This document shows positions 42,419-52,004 of a stretch of 64,000 nucleotides of DNA, piece by piece. The stretch is from JAGVSR01 sp964458265. Lineage in GTDB: Bacteria; Pseudomonadota; Alphaproteobacteria; Rhizobiales; Hyphomicrobiaceae. The DNA is taken from positions 1 through 64,000 of the forward strand of contig CAYWIF010000006.1 of the NCBI GenBank assembly GCA_964458265.1. The letters are read 5' to 3'. The notes beneath the pieces are model-generated. The model did not search any database, was not told the origin of the DNA, and saw only the letters and a program-made list of their open reading frames with translations. A program made the translations under genes and the position numbers. How positions within the stretch are numbered: the first letter of the stretch is position 1; every line of letters starts with the position of its first letter.

Positions 42419-44737
42419 TCAGTTCGTTGCGATGCGTGCGGCTGGAGCGTCATCAGGCTCCGGCACGTTCGGGTCGTCATCTTCGGTCGAAGTTTCGTGC
42501 GTTGCGGGCCGGCCGCCGCGCGGAATGGTGATGCGCACCAGAGCGCCGGCCGGGCGGTCGGGTGCTTCCGGGGCGTCATCCAGCGAGAGCGCGCCGCCGT
42601 GCTGTTCGGTTATTTTTTGGACGATGGCCAAGCCCAGGCCGGTGCCTTTCGAACCTTTGGTGGTGACGTAGGGTTCCAGGAGGCGTGAGCGGTTCTGCTT
42701 GGGTAGACCGATGCCGTTGTCGATGACGTCGATTTCGATACGCTCGGGCGTGACGCGAAGAATTGTTTCGACGCGGCCTTTCACGGTCTGGCCGGATTGC
42801 ACGGCGCTTTCGACGGCTTCGGTGGCATTCTTGACGAGGTTGGTCACGGCCTGCGTGATGAGGCGCCGGTCGAAATGGGTCATCACACGATCATCGGGCA
42901 TATTCAGGTCATAGGTGACGCCGGGGTGGGCTTCGCGGAACAGGATGACGGATTCCTGGACGGCATCGCGGATGTCACCTTCTTCCATGACCGGCTTGGG
43001 CACGCGGGCGAAGGCCGCGAACTCATCGACCATGGTTTTGATATCGCCGGCCTGGCGTTCGATGGTGGCCGTCAATTTTTCGAAGGTCTCGCGGTCCTCG
43101 ACGATGACCTTGCCGTACTTGCGGCGAATGCGTTCGGCGGACAGGATAATCGGCGTCAACGGATTCTTGATTTCGTGGGCGATGCGGCGGGCCACGTCGC
43201 CCCACGCCGACGTGCGCTGGGCAGCGACCAGTTCGGAGATGTCGTCGAAGGTGACGACCGAGCCGACCGGGCCGCCATTGGCGACTTCATCGGTTACGCG
43301 AACCGAGTAAGTGCGTTCGTCGTTGCCGACGACCCGGCGGACTTCAACGGCACCCTTCGCCTTGATGGCGGGCTCTTGGGAGTGTTCGAATAGGGCCGCG
43401 AATTCGGGCAGAACGTCGAGGACCGGCTTGCCGACGGTGTCTTTTTCATCGACGGCCAAGAGTTTTTGCGCAGACGGCGAGATGAGCGTGACGCGGCGAT
43501 CCGCGTCCAATCCGATGATGCCGGACGAGACACCGGCAAGCACAGCCTCGATGAAGCTCGTGCGGTCGGAGAGTTCCGCGTTGGCACTGACGAGCGCATC
43601 GCGCTGGTGCTTCAATTCGCGCGTCATGGTGTTGAAGGTGCTGGACAGGCGCCGCAGGTCGCCTTCGCCCCGGCGCTCGGGCAGTTCGACATCCAGGTTG
43701 CCCGTCGAGACTTCGCGCGCACCCGCGATGAGGCGGCGGATCGGGGCCACGAAGCGGCCCGCGAACCACAGGCCGGTCCAGATGGCAGCGAGAAGCGCCG
43801 TCATGGAGATCATGGTGTACATGAGCCCGTGCGCAAGCTTCAGGCCACCGCGGGCGCGGCGCAGACGGTTGTATTCGTCGACGCTCTGCTCGGTGCTCTG
43901 CAGGTAGGACATAACTTTTGGGCTGACAGCGCGGGTGACCAGAAGATACTGGCCGGGAAAGCGCTGGAGCCGGGCAAGAGCTGCCACACGGGCCCGCTCA
44001 AAAGATTTGATAATCGCGATCTGGCCCTTCTCGGCCTCCGCGATGGCGGCTGGCGGTGGAGACGCGAAGGGCTCCTTTTCGTCGTTGAATGCGGTGACGA
44101 GCATCTGGCCATTGGGCGAGACAAGATAGGCGCTGACGAGATCGCGCAGGCCGGTCTGTGCGATCAGCAGTTGCCTCAGGGCTTGCGGTTTGTCGACGAT
44201 ATCGTCGGCGGCGGCATCGACATCGCGCGCCATGTTCGCAACGTCGGTGCGAATGACGGAGCCATGTTCCTCAAGATAGGATTGCGCGACTTCCAGGGAG
44301 TTATCAATGATGGCCCTGGTGCGTGTCGTGAACCAACTGTCGATGGCGCGCGAGAACGTCGTCGTGGCGGCGATGGCCAGCAGGATCGCGGGCAGCGCGG
44401 CGATAATCGAGAACAGTCCGACAATGCGTACATGCAGCCGGGCGCCGGGCACTTGCGCCTTCCAGGCCTGGAGCAAACCGATGCCTTGCCAGACGAGGAT
44501 GGCGATCATCGCCAGGATGAGCGCAATGTTGGTAAGCAGCGCGCCGAGGACAACATTGTCGCTCGGGGTGATGGGTGTCAGGCCGGTCAGGATCAGGTAA
44601 GTCGCAAGGCCCGAGACGACAGACAAGACGACCGTGACGAGGCCGATCGAAAAAGCGCGGTCGCTGGCCTCCAGCGTCGGCGGCTGTGATGAACCGCGAG
44701 CTGTTTGGAACAGCGCTTTCAGTTTTTCCGTCGCCAT
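42419..44737 (-). CDS. ntrY: Sensor histidine kinase NtrY
   Basis: This encodes 772 residues from ATG 44737 (MATEKLKALFQ); an upstream GTG at 44836 could add 33 polar residues. The layout is several N-terminal membrane helices with a periplasmic loop (about residues 50-310), a HAMP domain (RRLIAGAREVSTGNLDVELPERR), a PAS domain (LAGVSSGIIGLDADRRVTLIS), a HisKA domain (RRIAHEIKNPLTPIILSAERI) and a HATPase domain with NLVKNATEAV and GTGLGLAIVQK. The partner is NtrX directly downstream. A 245-base gap separates it from ntrC, so it has its own promoter or is read through. Confidence 0.94.
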   Translation of the reverse strand: MATEKLKALFQTARGSSQPPTLEASDRAFSIGLVTVVLSVVSGLATYLILTGLTPITPSDNVVLGALLTNIALILAMIAILVWQGIGLLQAWKAQVPGARLHVRIVGLFSIIAALPAILLAIAATTTFSRAIDSWFTTRTRAIIDNSLEVAQSYLEEHGSVIRTDVANMARDVDAAADDIVDKPQALRQLLIAQTGLRDLVSAYLVSPNGQMLVTAFNDEKEPFASPPPAAIAEAEKGQIAIIKSFERARVAALARLQRFPGQYLLVTRAVSPKVMSYLQSTEQSVDEYNRLRRARGGLKLAHGLMYTMISMTALLAAIWTGLWFAGRFVAPIRRLIAGAREVSTGNLDVELPERRGEGDLRRLSSTFNTMTRELKHQRDALVSANAELSDRTSFIEAVLAGVSSGIIGLDADRRVTLISPSAQKLLAVDEKDTVGKPVLDVLPEFAALFEHSQEPAIKAKGAVEVRRVVGNDERTYSVRVTDEVANGGPVGSVVTFDDISELVAAQRTSAWGDVARRIAHEIKNPLTPIILSAERIRRKYGKVIVEDRETFEKLTATIERQAGDIKTMVDEFAAFARVPKPVMEEGDIRDAVQESVILFREAHPGVTYDLNMPDDRVMTHFDRRLITQAVTNLVKNATEAVESAVQSGQTVKGRVETILRVTPERIEIDVIDNGIGLPKQNRSRLLEPYVTTKGSKGTGLGLAIVQKITEQHGGALSLDDAPEAPDRPAGALVRITIPRGGRPATHETSTEDDDPNVPEPDDAPAARIATN

Positions 44738-44982
44738 TACGCCAAGCCAGTTCGCCGCTGAAGGCTGGTCAGCTTCCCCGTCAGGGACCGCTGCCAGCTG
44801 TTGTCCGATCGCTTGAAGCTGTGTGCGCGGCGGCACTCAGATCAGGGACAGGAGAGGCGCGCGAGCAACGCTCAAAGAGAGAGATGCAGCGCGGCAGTCA
44901 CAAGAGCCAGCTAACTGTGACATTTTCGCGACAAGGACGTCAATCGCGATGCGCAAACTGAACCGTGCGCAACTTCACGCCT

Positions 44983-46437
44983 CTAGATCAGCGGCGTTCG
45001 GAAAACCTTGATGTTGAGTTCTTTTATCCGGCTGCGCAGCGTGTTGCGATTTAAGCCTAAAAGCTCGGCCGCGCGGATCTGATTGCCGCGCGTCGCGGCC
45101 AGGGCGGCCGAGAGCAGCGGGTATTCGACCTGCCTGATTATGCGGTCGTAGAGGCCGGATGGCGGCAAGTCATTGGCAAATTCCCCGAAATAGCCGGCCA
45201 AGTGACGCTCGACGAGTTCGGAAAGATCCTTCGTGTTGGCCGCCGCCGCCGGCATCCGGGCGGGAATGGCTTCAGCCAACTCCTGGTCGATAATGGGGGC
45301 CGTGATCAAATCCTGGGTATGGAGTGCCGCCACGCGGCGCACGAAGTTTTCGAGTTCGCGAACGTTGCCGGGCCAGGGATGCTGTTTGAGGCGGTCGATG
45401 GCAGCCTGCTCGATGGATTTCTGACCGAGGCCTTCGCGGGCGGCGAGGCGCAGGAAGTGGCGCGTGAGGTCGCCGATGTCTTCAGTGCGTTCGCGCAGAG
45501 GCGGCAGGCGAAGCGGCACAACGTTCAAGCGGTAGAAAAGGTCCTCGCGGAAAAGGCCCTGCTGGATTTGCGAGCGCAGGTCACGGTGGGTCGCAGCGAT
45601 GATGCGTACATTCGTGCGGATCGGCGTGCGGCCGCCGACGGTCGTGTATTCGCCTTGCTGAAGGACGCGCAGCAGCCGGGTCTGCGCTTCGAGCGGCATA
45701 TCGCCGATTTCGTCCAAGAACAGCGTGCCGCCTTCGGCCTGCTCGAAGCGGCCCTGCGTGCGGGCCTGCGCACCGGTGAACGCGCCTTTCTCGTGGCCGA
45801 AGAGTTCGCTTTCGATCAGTTCGCGGGGAATTGCCGCCATGTTGATGGCAACGAAGGGTCCCGTGCGCCGCTTGCCGTGGTCGTGGAGAACGCGGGCGAC
45901 CAGTTCCTTGCCGGTGCCGCTTTCGCCGGTGATCATGATGGTGAGTTCGGTCTGCGTGAGGCGGGCGAGTGCGCGATAGATATCCTGCATGGCCGGCGAG
46001 CGGCCGATGAGCGGCAATTCCTCGCCGTCGGCGGATTCGGGACCGCGCTGGGGCTTGCGGCCGGGAGCGGCGAGCGCGCGGGAGACGACCGAGACGACCT
46101 CGGCCAAGTCAAAGGGCTTCGGCAAATACTCGTAGGCGCCCTTTTCGGCGGCGGTCAAAGCGGTCATCAGCGTGTTCTGTGCGCTCATGACGATAATCGG
46201 CAGATCGGGACGCAGCTTCTTGATGCGCGGGATGAGATCGAATGCGTTCTCGTCGGGCATGACGACATCGGTGATTACAACATCGCCCTCGCCTTGACTG
46301 ACCCAGCGCCAGAGCGTCGCCGCGTTGCCCGTCGCGCGCGGTGCATAACCTGCCCGGGCAAGGGCTTGGTTCAAGACCGTGCGGATCGCGGTATCGTCGT
46401 CGGCAATGAGGATCGTGCCACGCGCCATAGTGCTCAT
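44983..46437 (-). CDS. ntrC: Nitrogen regulation response regulator NtrC
   Basis: This encodes 484 residues: a receiver domain with Asp57 in DVVITDVVMPDENAFDL and the Lys in YEYLPKPFDL, a sigma-54 AAA+ activator domain with Walker A GESGTGKELVARVLHD, the sigma-54 contact loop HEKGAFTGAQ and Walker B GTLFLDEIGDMP, and a Fis-type DNA-binding domain (GNQIRAAELLGLNRNTLRSRIKEL). It activates nitrogen-limitation genes such as glnA and amtB when phosphorylated by NtrB. Its start overlaps the ntrB stop by 4 bases. Confidence 0.97.
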   Translation of the reverse strand: MSTMARGTILIADDDTAIRTVLNQALARAGYAPRATGNAATLWRWVSQGEGDVVITDVVMPDENAFDLIPRIKKLRPDLPIIVMSAQNTLMTALTAAEKGAYEYLPKPFDLAEVVSVVSRALAAPGRKPQRGPESADGEELPLIGRSPAMQDIYRALARLTQTELTIMITGESGTGKELVARVLHDHGKRRTGPFVAINMAAIPRELIESELFGHEKGAFTGAQARTQGRFEQAEGGTLFLDEIGDMPLEAQTRLLRVLQQGEYTTVGGRTPIRTNVRIIAATHRDLRSQIQQGLFREDLFYRLNVVPLRLPPLRERTEDIGDLTRHFLRLAAREGLGQKSIEQAAIDRLKQHPWPGNVRELENFVRRVAALHTQDLITAPIIDQELAEAIPARMPAAAANTKDLSELVERHLAGYFGEFANDLPPSGLYDRIIRQVEYPLLSAALAATRGNQIRAAELLGLNRNTLRSRIKELNIKVFRTPLI

Positions 46438-47582
46438 TCTCCCGGATATTGCTCGCCGCGCTTGGTTTCCTGCAGGGGCAGGAGAACGCGGAACACGGTC
46501 CGCCGCGGTTCGCTGTCGTATTCGATGATGCCGCCATGATCGCCGATGATCTTGGCAACGAGGGCCAGGCCGAGGCCCGTGCCGTTGTGCTTCGTGGTAA
46601 CGAAGGGATCGAAGAGATGTGGGCGCAGGTGTTCGGGAACGCCGTTGCCGTTGTCCTCGATCTGAATGAGCAGCGGGAGGCTGACGCGCGAGTTCGATCC
46701 CGGCACCGACAAACGCACGCCAGGGCGGAACTTTGTGGTCAAGACGATGCGGCCGTGATCGGCGCTATCGGCGGCGGCTTCGGCGGCGTTCTTCACCAGG
46801 TTGAGAAACGCTTGGACGAGCTTATCGCGGTTGCCTGGAACGAAGGGCAGCGAAGGATCGTAATCCTCGACGAAACGTACGCCACGGGCGAAGCCGGTTT
46901 CCGCGAGCCGGCGGACATGGTTCAACACGTCGTGGATGTTGACGGGGTCTTTGGCCAGCGGGCGTTCGTCGCCGAAGACCTCCATGCGGTCGACGAGATT
47001 GCGAATGCGATCGGTTTCGGCGCAGATCAGCTGGGTGAGGGCGCGATCGTCGTCGGATAGCGCGGGTTCGAGGAGCTGGGCCGCGCCGCGGATGCCCGAC
47101 AGCGGATTTTTGATTTCATGTGCAAGCACCGCCGCCATGCCGGAGACCGTGCGCGCGGCGGCGCGATGGGTGAACTGGCGCTCGATCATCTGAGCCATGT
47201 TGCGCTGCTGGATCATGAGCAGGATGTGGCCGGCGCGCTCGGGGAACGGCCCGGCATGCACGTCGACAAGCTTGGGCATCAGGAATTTCGGTGAATGCAT
47301 TTCGACGCCGTACTCGTTGACCGTCGCGCCCGAACTGCGGACCTGGTCGAGGAGCGTGAAGAGCGGGCAGCCGAAAGCCAAAAGTTCATCGAGCGACTGG
47401 CGCTTCAGCACGGCGATGCTGGACGACAGAAACGATTCGGCGGCGGCGTTGGCAAAGACGATGCGGTTTTTCTCGCCCAGCACGAAAATCGGATGAGGCA
47501 GCGCGAAAAGCAGGAGATCGAGCTCGACGGGCTTGTCTGCTTCCATCGACTTTGCGGTGCGGGCTTCGGCGGGCGGGTTCAT
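46434..47582 (-). CDS. ntrB: Nitrogen regulation sensor kinase NtrB
   Basis: This encodes 382 residues, soluble. The N-terminal PAS-like region (LLLFALPHPIFVLGEKNRIVFANAAAE) is followed by HisKA with VLAHEIKNPLSGIRGAAQLLE and HATPase with NLVKNAAEAA, DNGNGVPEHLRPHLFDPF and GTGLGLALVAKI. It phosphorylates NtrC under nitrogen limitation, with PII protein switching it to a phosphatase. Overlaps dusB by 4 bases and ntrC by 4 bases, so dusB-ntrB-ntrC is translationally coupled. Confidence 0.96.
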   Translation of the reverse strand: MNPPAEARTAKSMEADKPVELDLLLFALPHPIFVLGEKNRIVFANAAAESFLSSSIAVLKRQSLDELLAFGCPLFTLLDQVRSSGATVNEYGVEMHSPKFLMPKLVDVHAGPFPERAGHILLMIQQRNMAQMIERQFTHRAAARTVSGMAAVLAHEIKNPLSGIRGAAQLLEPALSDDDRALTQLICAETDRIRNLVDRMEVFGDERPLAKDPVNIHDVLNHVRRLAETGFARGVRFVEDYDPSLPFVPGNRDKLVQAFLNLVKNAAEAAADSADHGRIVLTTKFRPGVRLSVPGSNSRVSLPLLIQIEDNGNGVPEHLRPHLFDPFVTTKHNGTGLGLALVAKIIGDHGGIIEYDSEPRRTVFRVLLPLQETKRGEQYPGE

Positions 47583-48586
47583 GCAGCGGCGCTCCGGGTG
47601 CCGGCTGCTTCGCCGTAGGCTGCATCAAGACCGGTGAGGACGGCGTGAGGGTTTTCTTCGGTGCACAGGCGCGCGCGCCAATGCTTGACCGCATCGGCAC
47701 GCAGACCGCTGGACGCGAGATACCAGCCGATGTGCTTGCGCGCATTGCGCAGGCCCAAATGCCCGCCGTAGTGATCGCGCATGGCACGGACGTGTTCTTT
47801 CGCGATGACGCACTGGGCTTCGAGTGACGGCGCGCCGGGATCCGTTCCGGTTTCGAGCGCATGCGCGACGCGGCCCGGCTGCCAGGGCGCACCGTAAGCG
47901 CCGCGCCCAATCATCACGCCGTCGGCGCCTGATTGGTCTAGGGCGTTGCGCGCATCATCGATTGTTACGATGTCGCCATTGACGACGACGGGTACGGAAA
48001 TGGCTTCCTTCACGCGGCGCACGAATGCCCAGTCGGCCGTGCCCTTGAAGAACTGGTTGCGCGTGCGGCCATGCACCGTGATGAGCCGAACCCCTGCCTG
48101 TTCGGCACGCTTTGCAAGTTCCGGCGCGTTGCGGGATGCATCATCCCAGCCGAGCCGCATTTTGAGCGTGACGGGCACATTGACCGCGGCCACGACGGCC
48201 TCAATCAGCGAGAGGGCGTGAGAAAGATCGCGCATCAGGGCGCTGCCGGAGGCCTTGCCGGTGACTTCGCGGGCGGGACAGCCCATGTTGATATCGACGA
48301 TTTCAGCGCCCTCGCCTGCAGCGATCCGCGCACCTTCAGCCATTAATGCTGGTTCAAACCCAACGAGTTGTATAACATGCGGAGAGAGGTCGCCGCCGTC
48401 GGCGCGGCGGCGGACGTCGGGCCGGTTGGCAACGAATTCCGCACTTGCCACCATTTCCGACACGACGAGGCCCGTGCCCATTGCATGGGCCAGGCGGCGA
48501 AACGGCAGATCCGAAACTCCCGTCATGGGGGCCAGGAACACGTTATTTCGAGCCGTCACAGTCGCGATCGCAAGTCGCTGTATCAA
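47579..48586 (-). CDS. dusB: tRNA-dihydrouridine synthase DusB
   Basis: This encodes 335 residues, a flavoprotein that reduces uridines in tRNA with NAD(P)H. It has an FMN-binding TIM barrel: VFLAPMTGVSDLPFRRLA, then the catalytic Cys in INMGCPAREVTGKASGSALM, the phosphate-binding NGDIVTIDDA and GADGVMIGRGAYGAPW. Dus genes upstream of ntrB (nifR3 in older literature) are a standard alphaproteobacterial feature. The start at 48586 fits family N-termini; the start region is divergent from ispDF with 190 bases between. Confidence 0.94.
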   Translation of the reverse strand: MIQRLAIATVTARNNVFLAPMTGVSDLPFRRLAHAMGTGLVVSEMVASAEFVANRPDVRRRADGGDLSPHVIQLVGFEPALMAEGARIAAGEGAEIVDINMGCPAREVTGKASGSALMRDLSHALSLIEAVVAAVNVPVTLKMRLGWDDASRNAPELAKRAEQAGVRLITVHGRTRNQFFKGTADWAFVRRVKEAISVPVVVNGDIVTIDDARNALDQSGADGVMIGRGAYGAPWQPGRVAHALETGTDPGAPSLEAQCVIAKEHVRAMRDHYGGHLGLRNARKHIGWYLASSGLRADAVKHWRARLCTEENPHAVLTGLDAAYGEAAGTRSAAA

Positions 48587-48776
48587 GACGGTTTTTCCCT
48601 CACAACGTAAAGAAATGAGTATCTTTTAGGCAGAACATCGAACTGCCTTCTAGTTGGGCACAATAAGGGCTGAGTTGAGCTTTCGCAAGCGCCAACACGG
48701 GTGTCCAATTGCCGTCATGCGACCAACCCGGCTATGGAACGGGGCCTTATGTACAAATCGATCAGGAGACCTGCCG

Positions 48777-49970
48777 GTGCGCATTGCCGCCCTCATCGTC
48801 GCCGCCGGCCGCGGCCGTCGAGCCAGTACGGATGTGCCTAAGCAGTATGTTCCAATTGGTGGCCGCTCGGTGTTGCAGAAGACGATCGATGCGTTTGCCG
48901 CGGATCGCGCCGTCAATGACATTCAAGTCGTGATTCATCCCGACGACGCGGAAATTTATGAGGCGGGCCTCGCGCGGCGGCCGGGAATTCTCAGGGCGCC
49001 GGTGTTGGGTGGGGCCTCCCGTCAGGCGTCGGTTCACGCCGGACTTGAAGCTCTGGCGAATTGCGCACCCGATGTGGTGCTCATCCACGATGCGGCGCGG
49101 CCGTTCGTCAGCGCCGGTGTCATCGACCGCGTGACCGGTGCGCTGGCGACGCATTCCGGTGCGGTGCCGGCCTTGGCGGTTGCCGACACCCTGAAAAGAC
49201 TTGGGCCGGATGGCACGATTGCCGAGACGATAGCGCGGGATGGGCTGTGGCGGGCCCAGACACCGCAAGGCTTTCGGTTCGGGGAAATTCTTGCGGCGCA
49301 CCGGGCGGCCAGCGCCGCGGGCCGAAGCGATTTCACAGACGATGCGGCCCTTGCGGAATGGGCGGGGCTTGCCGTTGCCATCGTCGAGGGAGCGGCAGAG
49401 AACGTGAAGATCACGACGGCGGAGGACGTGGCGGAGGCGCGGCGCAAATGCGAGGCGTCGATGACCTTTGAACCGAGGATCGGCACGGGGTTCGACGTGC
49501 ACCGGTTTGCCGAGGGGTCGAGCATCTGGCTGTGCGGTGTCGAGATTGCGCACACGCACCGGCTCGATGGACATTCCGATGCGGATGTCGCCCTTCATGC
49601 GCTGACAGATGCGTTGCTCGGCACGATCGGTGACGGCGATATAGGCCAGCACTTCCCGCCATCCGAGGCGAAGTGGAGGGGTGCGGCTTCGCACGGTTTC
49701 TTGGCGGATGCCGCGCGGCGGGTGCGAGAGCGCGGTGGGCGGATCGCGAATGTGGACGTGACGATCCTGGCCGAGGCCCCGCGCATCGGGTCACACCGGC
49801 CCGCCATGCAGTCACGTATCGCCGAAATCCTGGGAATTTCCGCTGAACGGGTGGGCGTGAAAGCCACGACCATGGAGCAATTGGGCGCTATTGGCCGCCG
49901 GGAGGGCATCGCGGCCATGGCGAGCGCGCTTGTTCTGCTTCCGTTCTCTCTCGACCCGCCGTCGGCCTGA
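48777..49970 (+). CDS. ispDF: Bifunctional MEP-pathway enzyme IspD/IspF
   Basis: This encodes 397 residues. The first ~230 are IspD, which makes CDP-methylerythritol (AALIVAAGRGRRAS, then HDAARPFVSAGVIDRV and ADTLKRL). The last ~160 are IspF, which cyclises the later intermediate to MEcPP (GTGFDVHRFAEG with the zinc-binding Asp-x-His, HSDADVALHALTDALLG and NVDVTILAEAPRI). The GTG at 48777 is preferred over an in-frame ATG at 48654: AGGAGA lies 7 bases upstream and VRIAALIVAAGRG is the family N-terminus. Fusion of the two non-consecutive steps is characteristic of alphaproteobacteria and others. IspE is not nearby. Confidence 0.95.
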   Translation: MRIAALIVAAGRGRRASTDVPKQYVPIGGRSVLQKTIDAFAADRAVNDIQVVIHPDDAEIYEAGLARRPGILRAPVLGGASRQASVHAGLEALANCAPDVVLIHDAARPFVSAGVIDRVTGALATHSGAVPALAVADTLKRLGPDGTIAETIARDGLWRAQTPQGFRFGEILAAHRAASAAGRSDFTDDAALAEWAGLAVAIVEGAAENVKITTAEDVAEARRKCEASMTFEPRIGTGFDVHRFAEGSSIWLCGVEIAHTHRLDGHSDADVALHALTDALLGTIGDGDIGQHFPPSEAKWRGAASHGFLADAARRVRERGGRIANVDVTILAEAPRIGSHRPAMQSRIAEILGISAERVGVKATTMEQLGAIGRREGIAAMASALVLLPFSLDPPSA

Positions 49971-50078
49971 CCCCCGCGACATTGACCCCCCTGGCAGAAT
50001 CGCGGCACACCCGGCATAGCAGTTGTATGGTCAAAAAGACCGTTCGATCATGAGTCCGACCGTCGCAAAGGCGAACCG

Positions 50079-50567
50079 ATGAACATTATGACCCAGCCCC
50101 TCGAACGCGCGTCCAAAGAGACCGCAAACATGACCGACATTGCTGAAGTGACGGCAACGTCTTGCCTGGCCACCCGCGTGCGCCAGTTATCGCGCATCAT
50201 CACACGCGTCTACGACGACGCGATGCGCCCGCTCGGCATTACGGCGAGCCAATATACGCTGCTGGCCCAGCTTGCCGCGCGTGACGGCATCACGGCCGTG
50301 GAAATAGGCCATGAGTTGGACATCGAGAAGTCGACGCTGTCGCGCAACCTGAAGCGGCTGCTGGCGTTGGGGCTGATCATCATGGACCCGCCGGCTGGCC
50401 GCCGGGGCCGCGGTCTGCACCTCACGCCGAAGGGCCAGGGTGTGCTGCGGGAGGCGTTCCCGGTCTGGCAAAAGGCCCAGAGCCACACGACCGGCGTCAT
50501 GGGGTCGGAGTCGCGCGCGACTCTCGATAGTTTGCTCAAACAGGCTGAGAAGCTCGTGCAGCCCTGA
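50079..50567 (+). CDS. MarR-family transcriptional regulator
   Basis: This encodes 162 residues. The winged helix spans about residues 28-125: RVRQLSRIITRVYDDAMRPLGITASQYTLLAQLA, the recognition helix region VEIGHELDIEKSTLSRNLKRL, and the wing GRRGRGLHLTPKGQGVL. AAAGG is 7 bases upstream of ATG 50079. Effector and targets are unknown; no divergent transporter or efflux gene is adjacent, which is unusual for MarR regulators. A strong terminator follows 34 bases after the stop. Confidence 0.85.
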   Translation: MNIMTQPLERASKETANMTDIAEVTATSCLATRVRQLSRIITRVYDDAMRPLGITASQYTLLAQLAARDGITAVEIGHELDIEKSTLSRNLKRLLALGLIIMDPPAGRRGRGLHLTPKGQGVLREAFPVWQKAQSHTTGVMGSESRATLDSLLKQAEKLVQP

Positions 50568-50600
50568 CGTTTTGGGCTTTGTGTGATTGCCGCTAGAGAT

Positions 50601-50638
50601 GAAAGCCGGTGCCGTAGCAGGCGCCGGCTTTGTCTTTT
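50601..50638 (+). terminator. Intrinsic terminator after the MarR gene
   Basis: AAAGCCGGTGCC (50601-50612) pairs with GGCGCCGGCTTT (50619-50630), 12 bp with one T-G pair and a 6-base loop, followed by GTCTTTTT. It separates the MarR gene from pncC, whose ATG lies only 23 bases past the stem, so pncC needs its own promoter or leader within this hairpin. Confidence 0.75.
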
Positions 50639-50652
50639 TGGAGACGGTTTGG

Positions 50653-51147
50653 ATGTTGCCCGAGGATGTTCTGGAGGCGGCGGCGCGGCTCGTTATGTCG
50701 CTCACGGCGGCCGACTTGAAACTTGCGACGGCGGAAAGCTGCACCGGCGGGCTTGTCGCGGCGGCGATCACGGATGTGCCGGGGTCCTCCGCAGTGCTGG
50801 ATCGGGGCTTTGTCACCTATTCGAATGAGGCAAAGGTAGCGCTGCTCGGTGTCGATCCTGGTCTGATCGCCCTGCACGGTGCAGTCAGCGGCCCAGTCGC
50901 CGTGGCGATGGCCGAGGGTGCGTTGCACCATTCGCTGGCCGATATCGCGGTTTCGGTGACCGGCGTCGCGGGGCCGGGAGGCGGGAACGAGCTAAAACCT
51001 GTTGGACTGGTTCATTTCGCGGTGGCCCGACGGGGCCGCGCCACCGTAGACGCAACGAGCCGTTTCGGCGACATCGGACGCCGGCAGGTGCGGGCGGCCG
51101 CCGTCCGGGAGGCAATCCGCCTGGTCGGCGATCATTGCGGGTCCTAA
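50653..51147 (+). CDS. pncC: CinA C-terminal-domain protein, nicotinamide-nucleotide amidase
   Basis: This encodes 164 residues, a single CinA-C/PncC domain: LATAESCTGGLVAAAITDVPGSSAV, the loop SNEAKVALLGVDP, and the catalytic region SVTGVAGPGGGNELKPVGLVHFAV. It deamidates nicotinamide mononucleotide to nicotinic acid mononucleotide in NAD recycling. I used ATG 50653 (MLPEDVLEAA); an earlier in-frame start would lie inside the terminator stem. It is the stand-alone form, without the N-terminal MoCF-like domain of long CinA. It precedes the pentapeptide gene by 25 bases. Confidence 0.9.
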   Translation: MLPEDVLEAAARLVMSLTAADLKLATAESCTGGLVAAAITDVPGSSAVLDRGFVTYSNEAKVALLGVDPGLIALHGAVSGPVAVAMAEGALHHSLADIAVSVTGVAGPGGGNELKPVGLVHFAVARRGRATVDATSRFGDIGRRQVRAAAVREAIRLVGDHCGS

Positions 51148-51172
51148 TGGGGAGCCCGCCAGGGAGACCTGC

Positions 51173-51949
51173 ATGAGGTCATTTGTTGTTTTGTCGATTG
51201 CCGGCTCACTCGCCGTGAGCGCCACGGGTGCGCAAGCCGCCGACTTCACCGCTCGTGAAGTGACCGAACAGCTTTATCGCGCGACGGGGCCGGCGGATTT
51301 TTCCGGGCGCGATCTTGAGGGGCTCGACCTGTCGCTGATCGACTTCAAGAAAACGCGGCTTGCCAACGCCAAGATGTTCGGTGTGAACCTGTCCGGTTCC
51401 GATCTGTCGGGTACCGATCTCGCGTCGGCAAACCTCGACCGCGCCAACATCATTGGAGCGAAGTTCGACGGCGCAAACCTGCGCGGGGTCAGCCTGCTGC
51501 GGCCGTCCACGACCACGGGAAGGGAAGCAGGTGGTGAAACTCCGCCGAGTTTCGCGGGCGCGGATCTTACGGGTGCGAAACTGTTCGGGCAATTGAGCCG
51601 CGTGGACCTGTCACGCGCGAACCTGGAGGGCGCGACGCTGGCGCCGTTCGGCAAGACGGGGTTCATTGAGGACCTTTTTCGCACGGAGCTGGAAGGGGCC
51701 GATCTTGACGGCGCCAATCTTGGCGGCAGCGATCTCACCTACGTGTCGTTTCGCTTTGCGAGCCTAAAGGGCGCAAGCCTCAAAGGTGCGAAGCTGCACA
51801 ATGCGGATTTCTCCAAGGCCGACTTGACGGGCGCAGATCTGAGCGGGGCCGACGTGAAGGACGCGGATTTTGACGGCGCCATCCTGACGGATGTGAAAGG
51901 TCTGGAACGGTTGGCTGGGCGCGAGCGGGCGCGCAATCTGAGCCAGTGA
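51173..51949 (+). CDS. Secreted pentapeptide-repeat protein
   Basis: This encodes 258 residues. A signal peptide ends near GAQAA (residue ~22), with GGGAG just upstream of ATG 51173. The mature part is mostly A(D/N)LXX-type repeats in two blocks (about residues 45-110 and 128-240): examples LSGSDLSGTDLASANL, ADLTGAKLF, LEGADLDGANL and ADLTGADLSGADVKDADF. Such repeats fold as a right-handed square beta-helix. The first block is interrupted by a polar loop (PSTTTGREAGGETPP). Periplasmic pentapeptide proteins are known but their roles are mostly undefined. It is convergent with the cytochrome c/DUF4384 gene, 55 bases away. Confidence 0.85.
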   Translation: MRSFVVLSIAGSLAVSATGAQAADFTAREVTEQLYRATGPADFSGRDLEGLDLSLIDFKKTRLANAKMFGVNLSGSDLSGTDLASANLDRANIIGAKFDGANLRGVSLLRPSTTTGREAGGETPPSFAGADLTGAKLFGQLSRVDLSRANLEGATLAPFGKTGFIEDLFRTELEGADLDGANLGGSDLTYVSFRFASLKGASLKGAKLHNADFSKADLTGADLSGADVKDADFDGAILTDVKGLERLAGRERARNLSQ

Positions 51950-52004
51950 CGGCAGTGTGGGCGTTGCCGTTGAATGGGCTCTTCTGACGCGCGCTTGCCC
52001 GCCT

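Noticed and set aside
43466..46539. Long plus-strand frames opposite ntrY and ntrC
   Set aside because: They mirror well-conserved kinase and activator genes and show no start site or domain of their own.
49970..50000. Repeated TGACCCCC near the ispDF end, recalling the GGGGTCAGACCCC palindrome in mazG
   Set aside because: It lacks the complementary arm and is not a palindrome.
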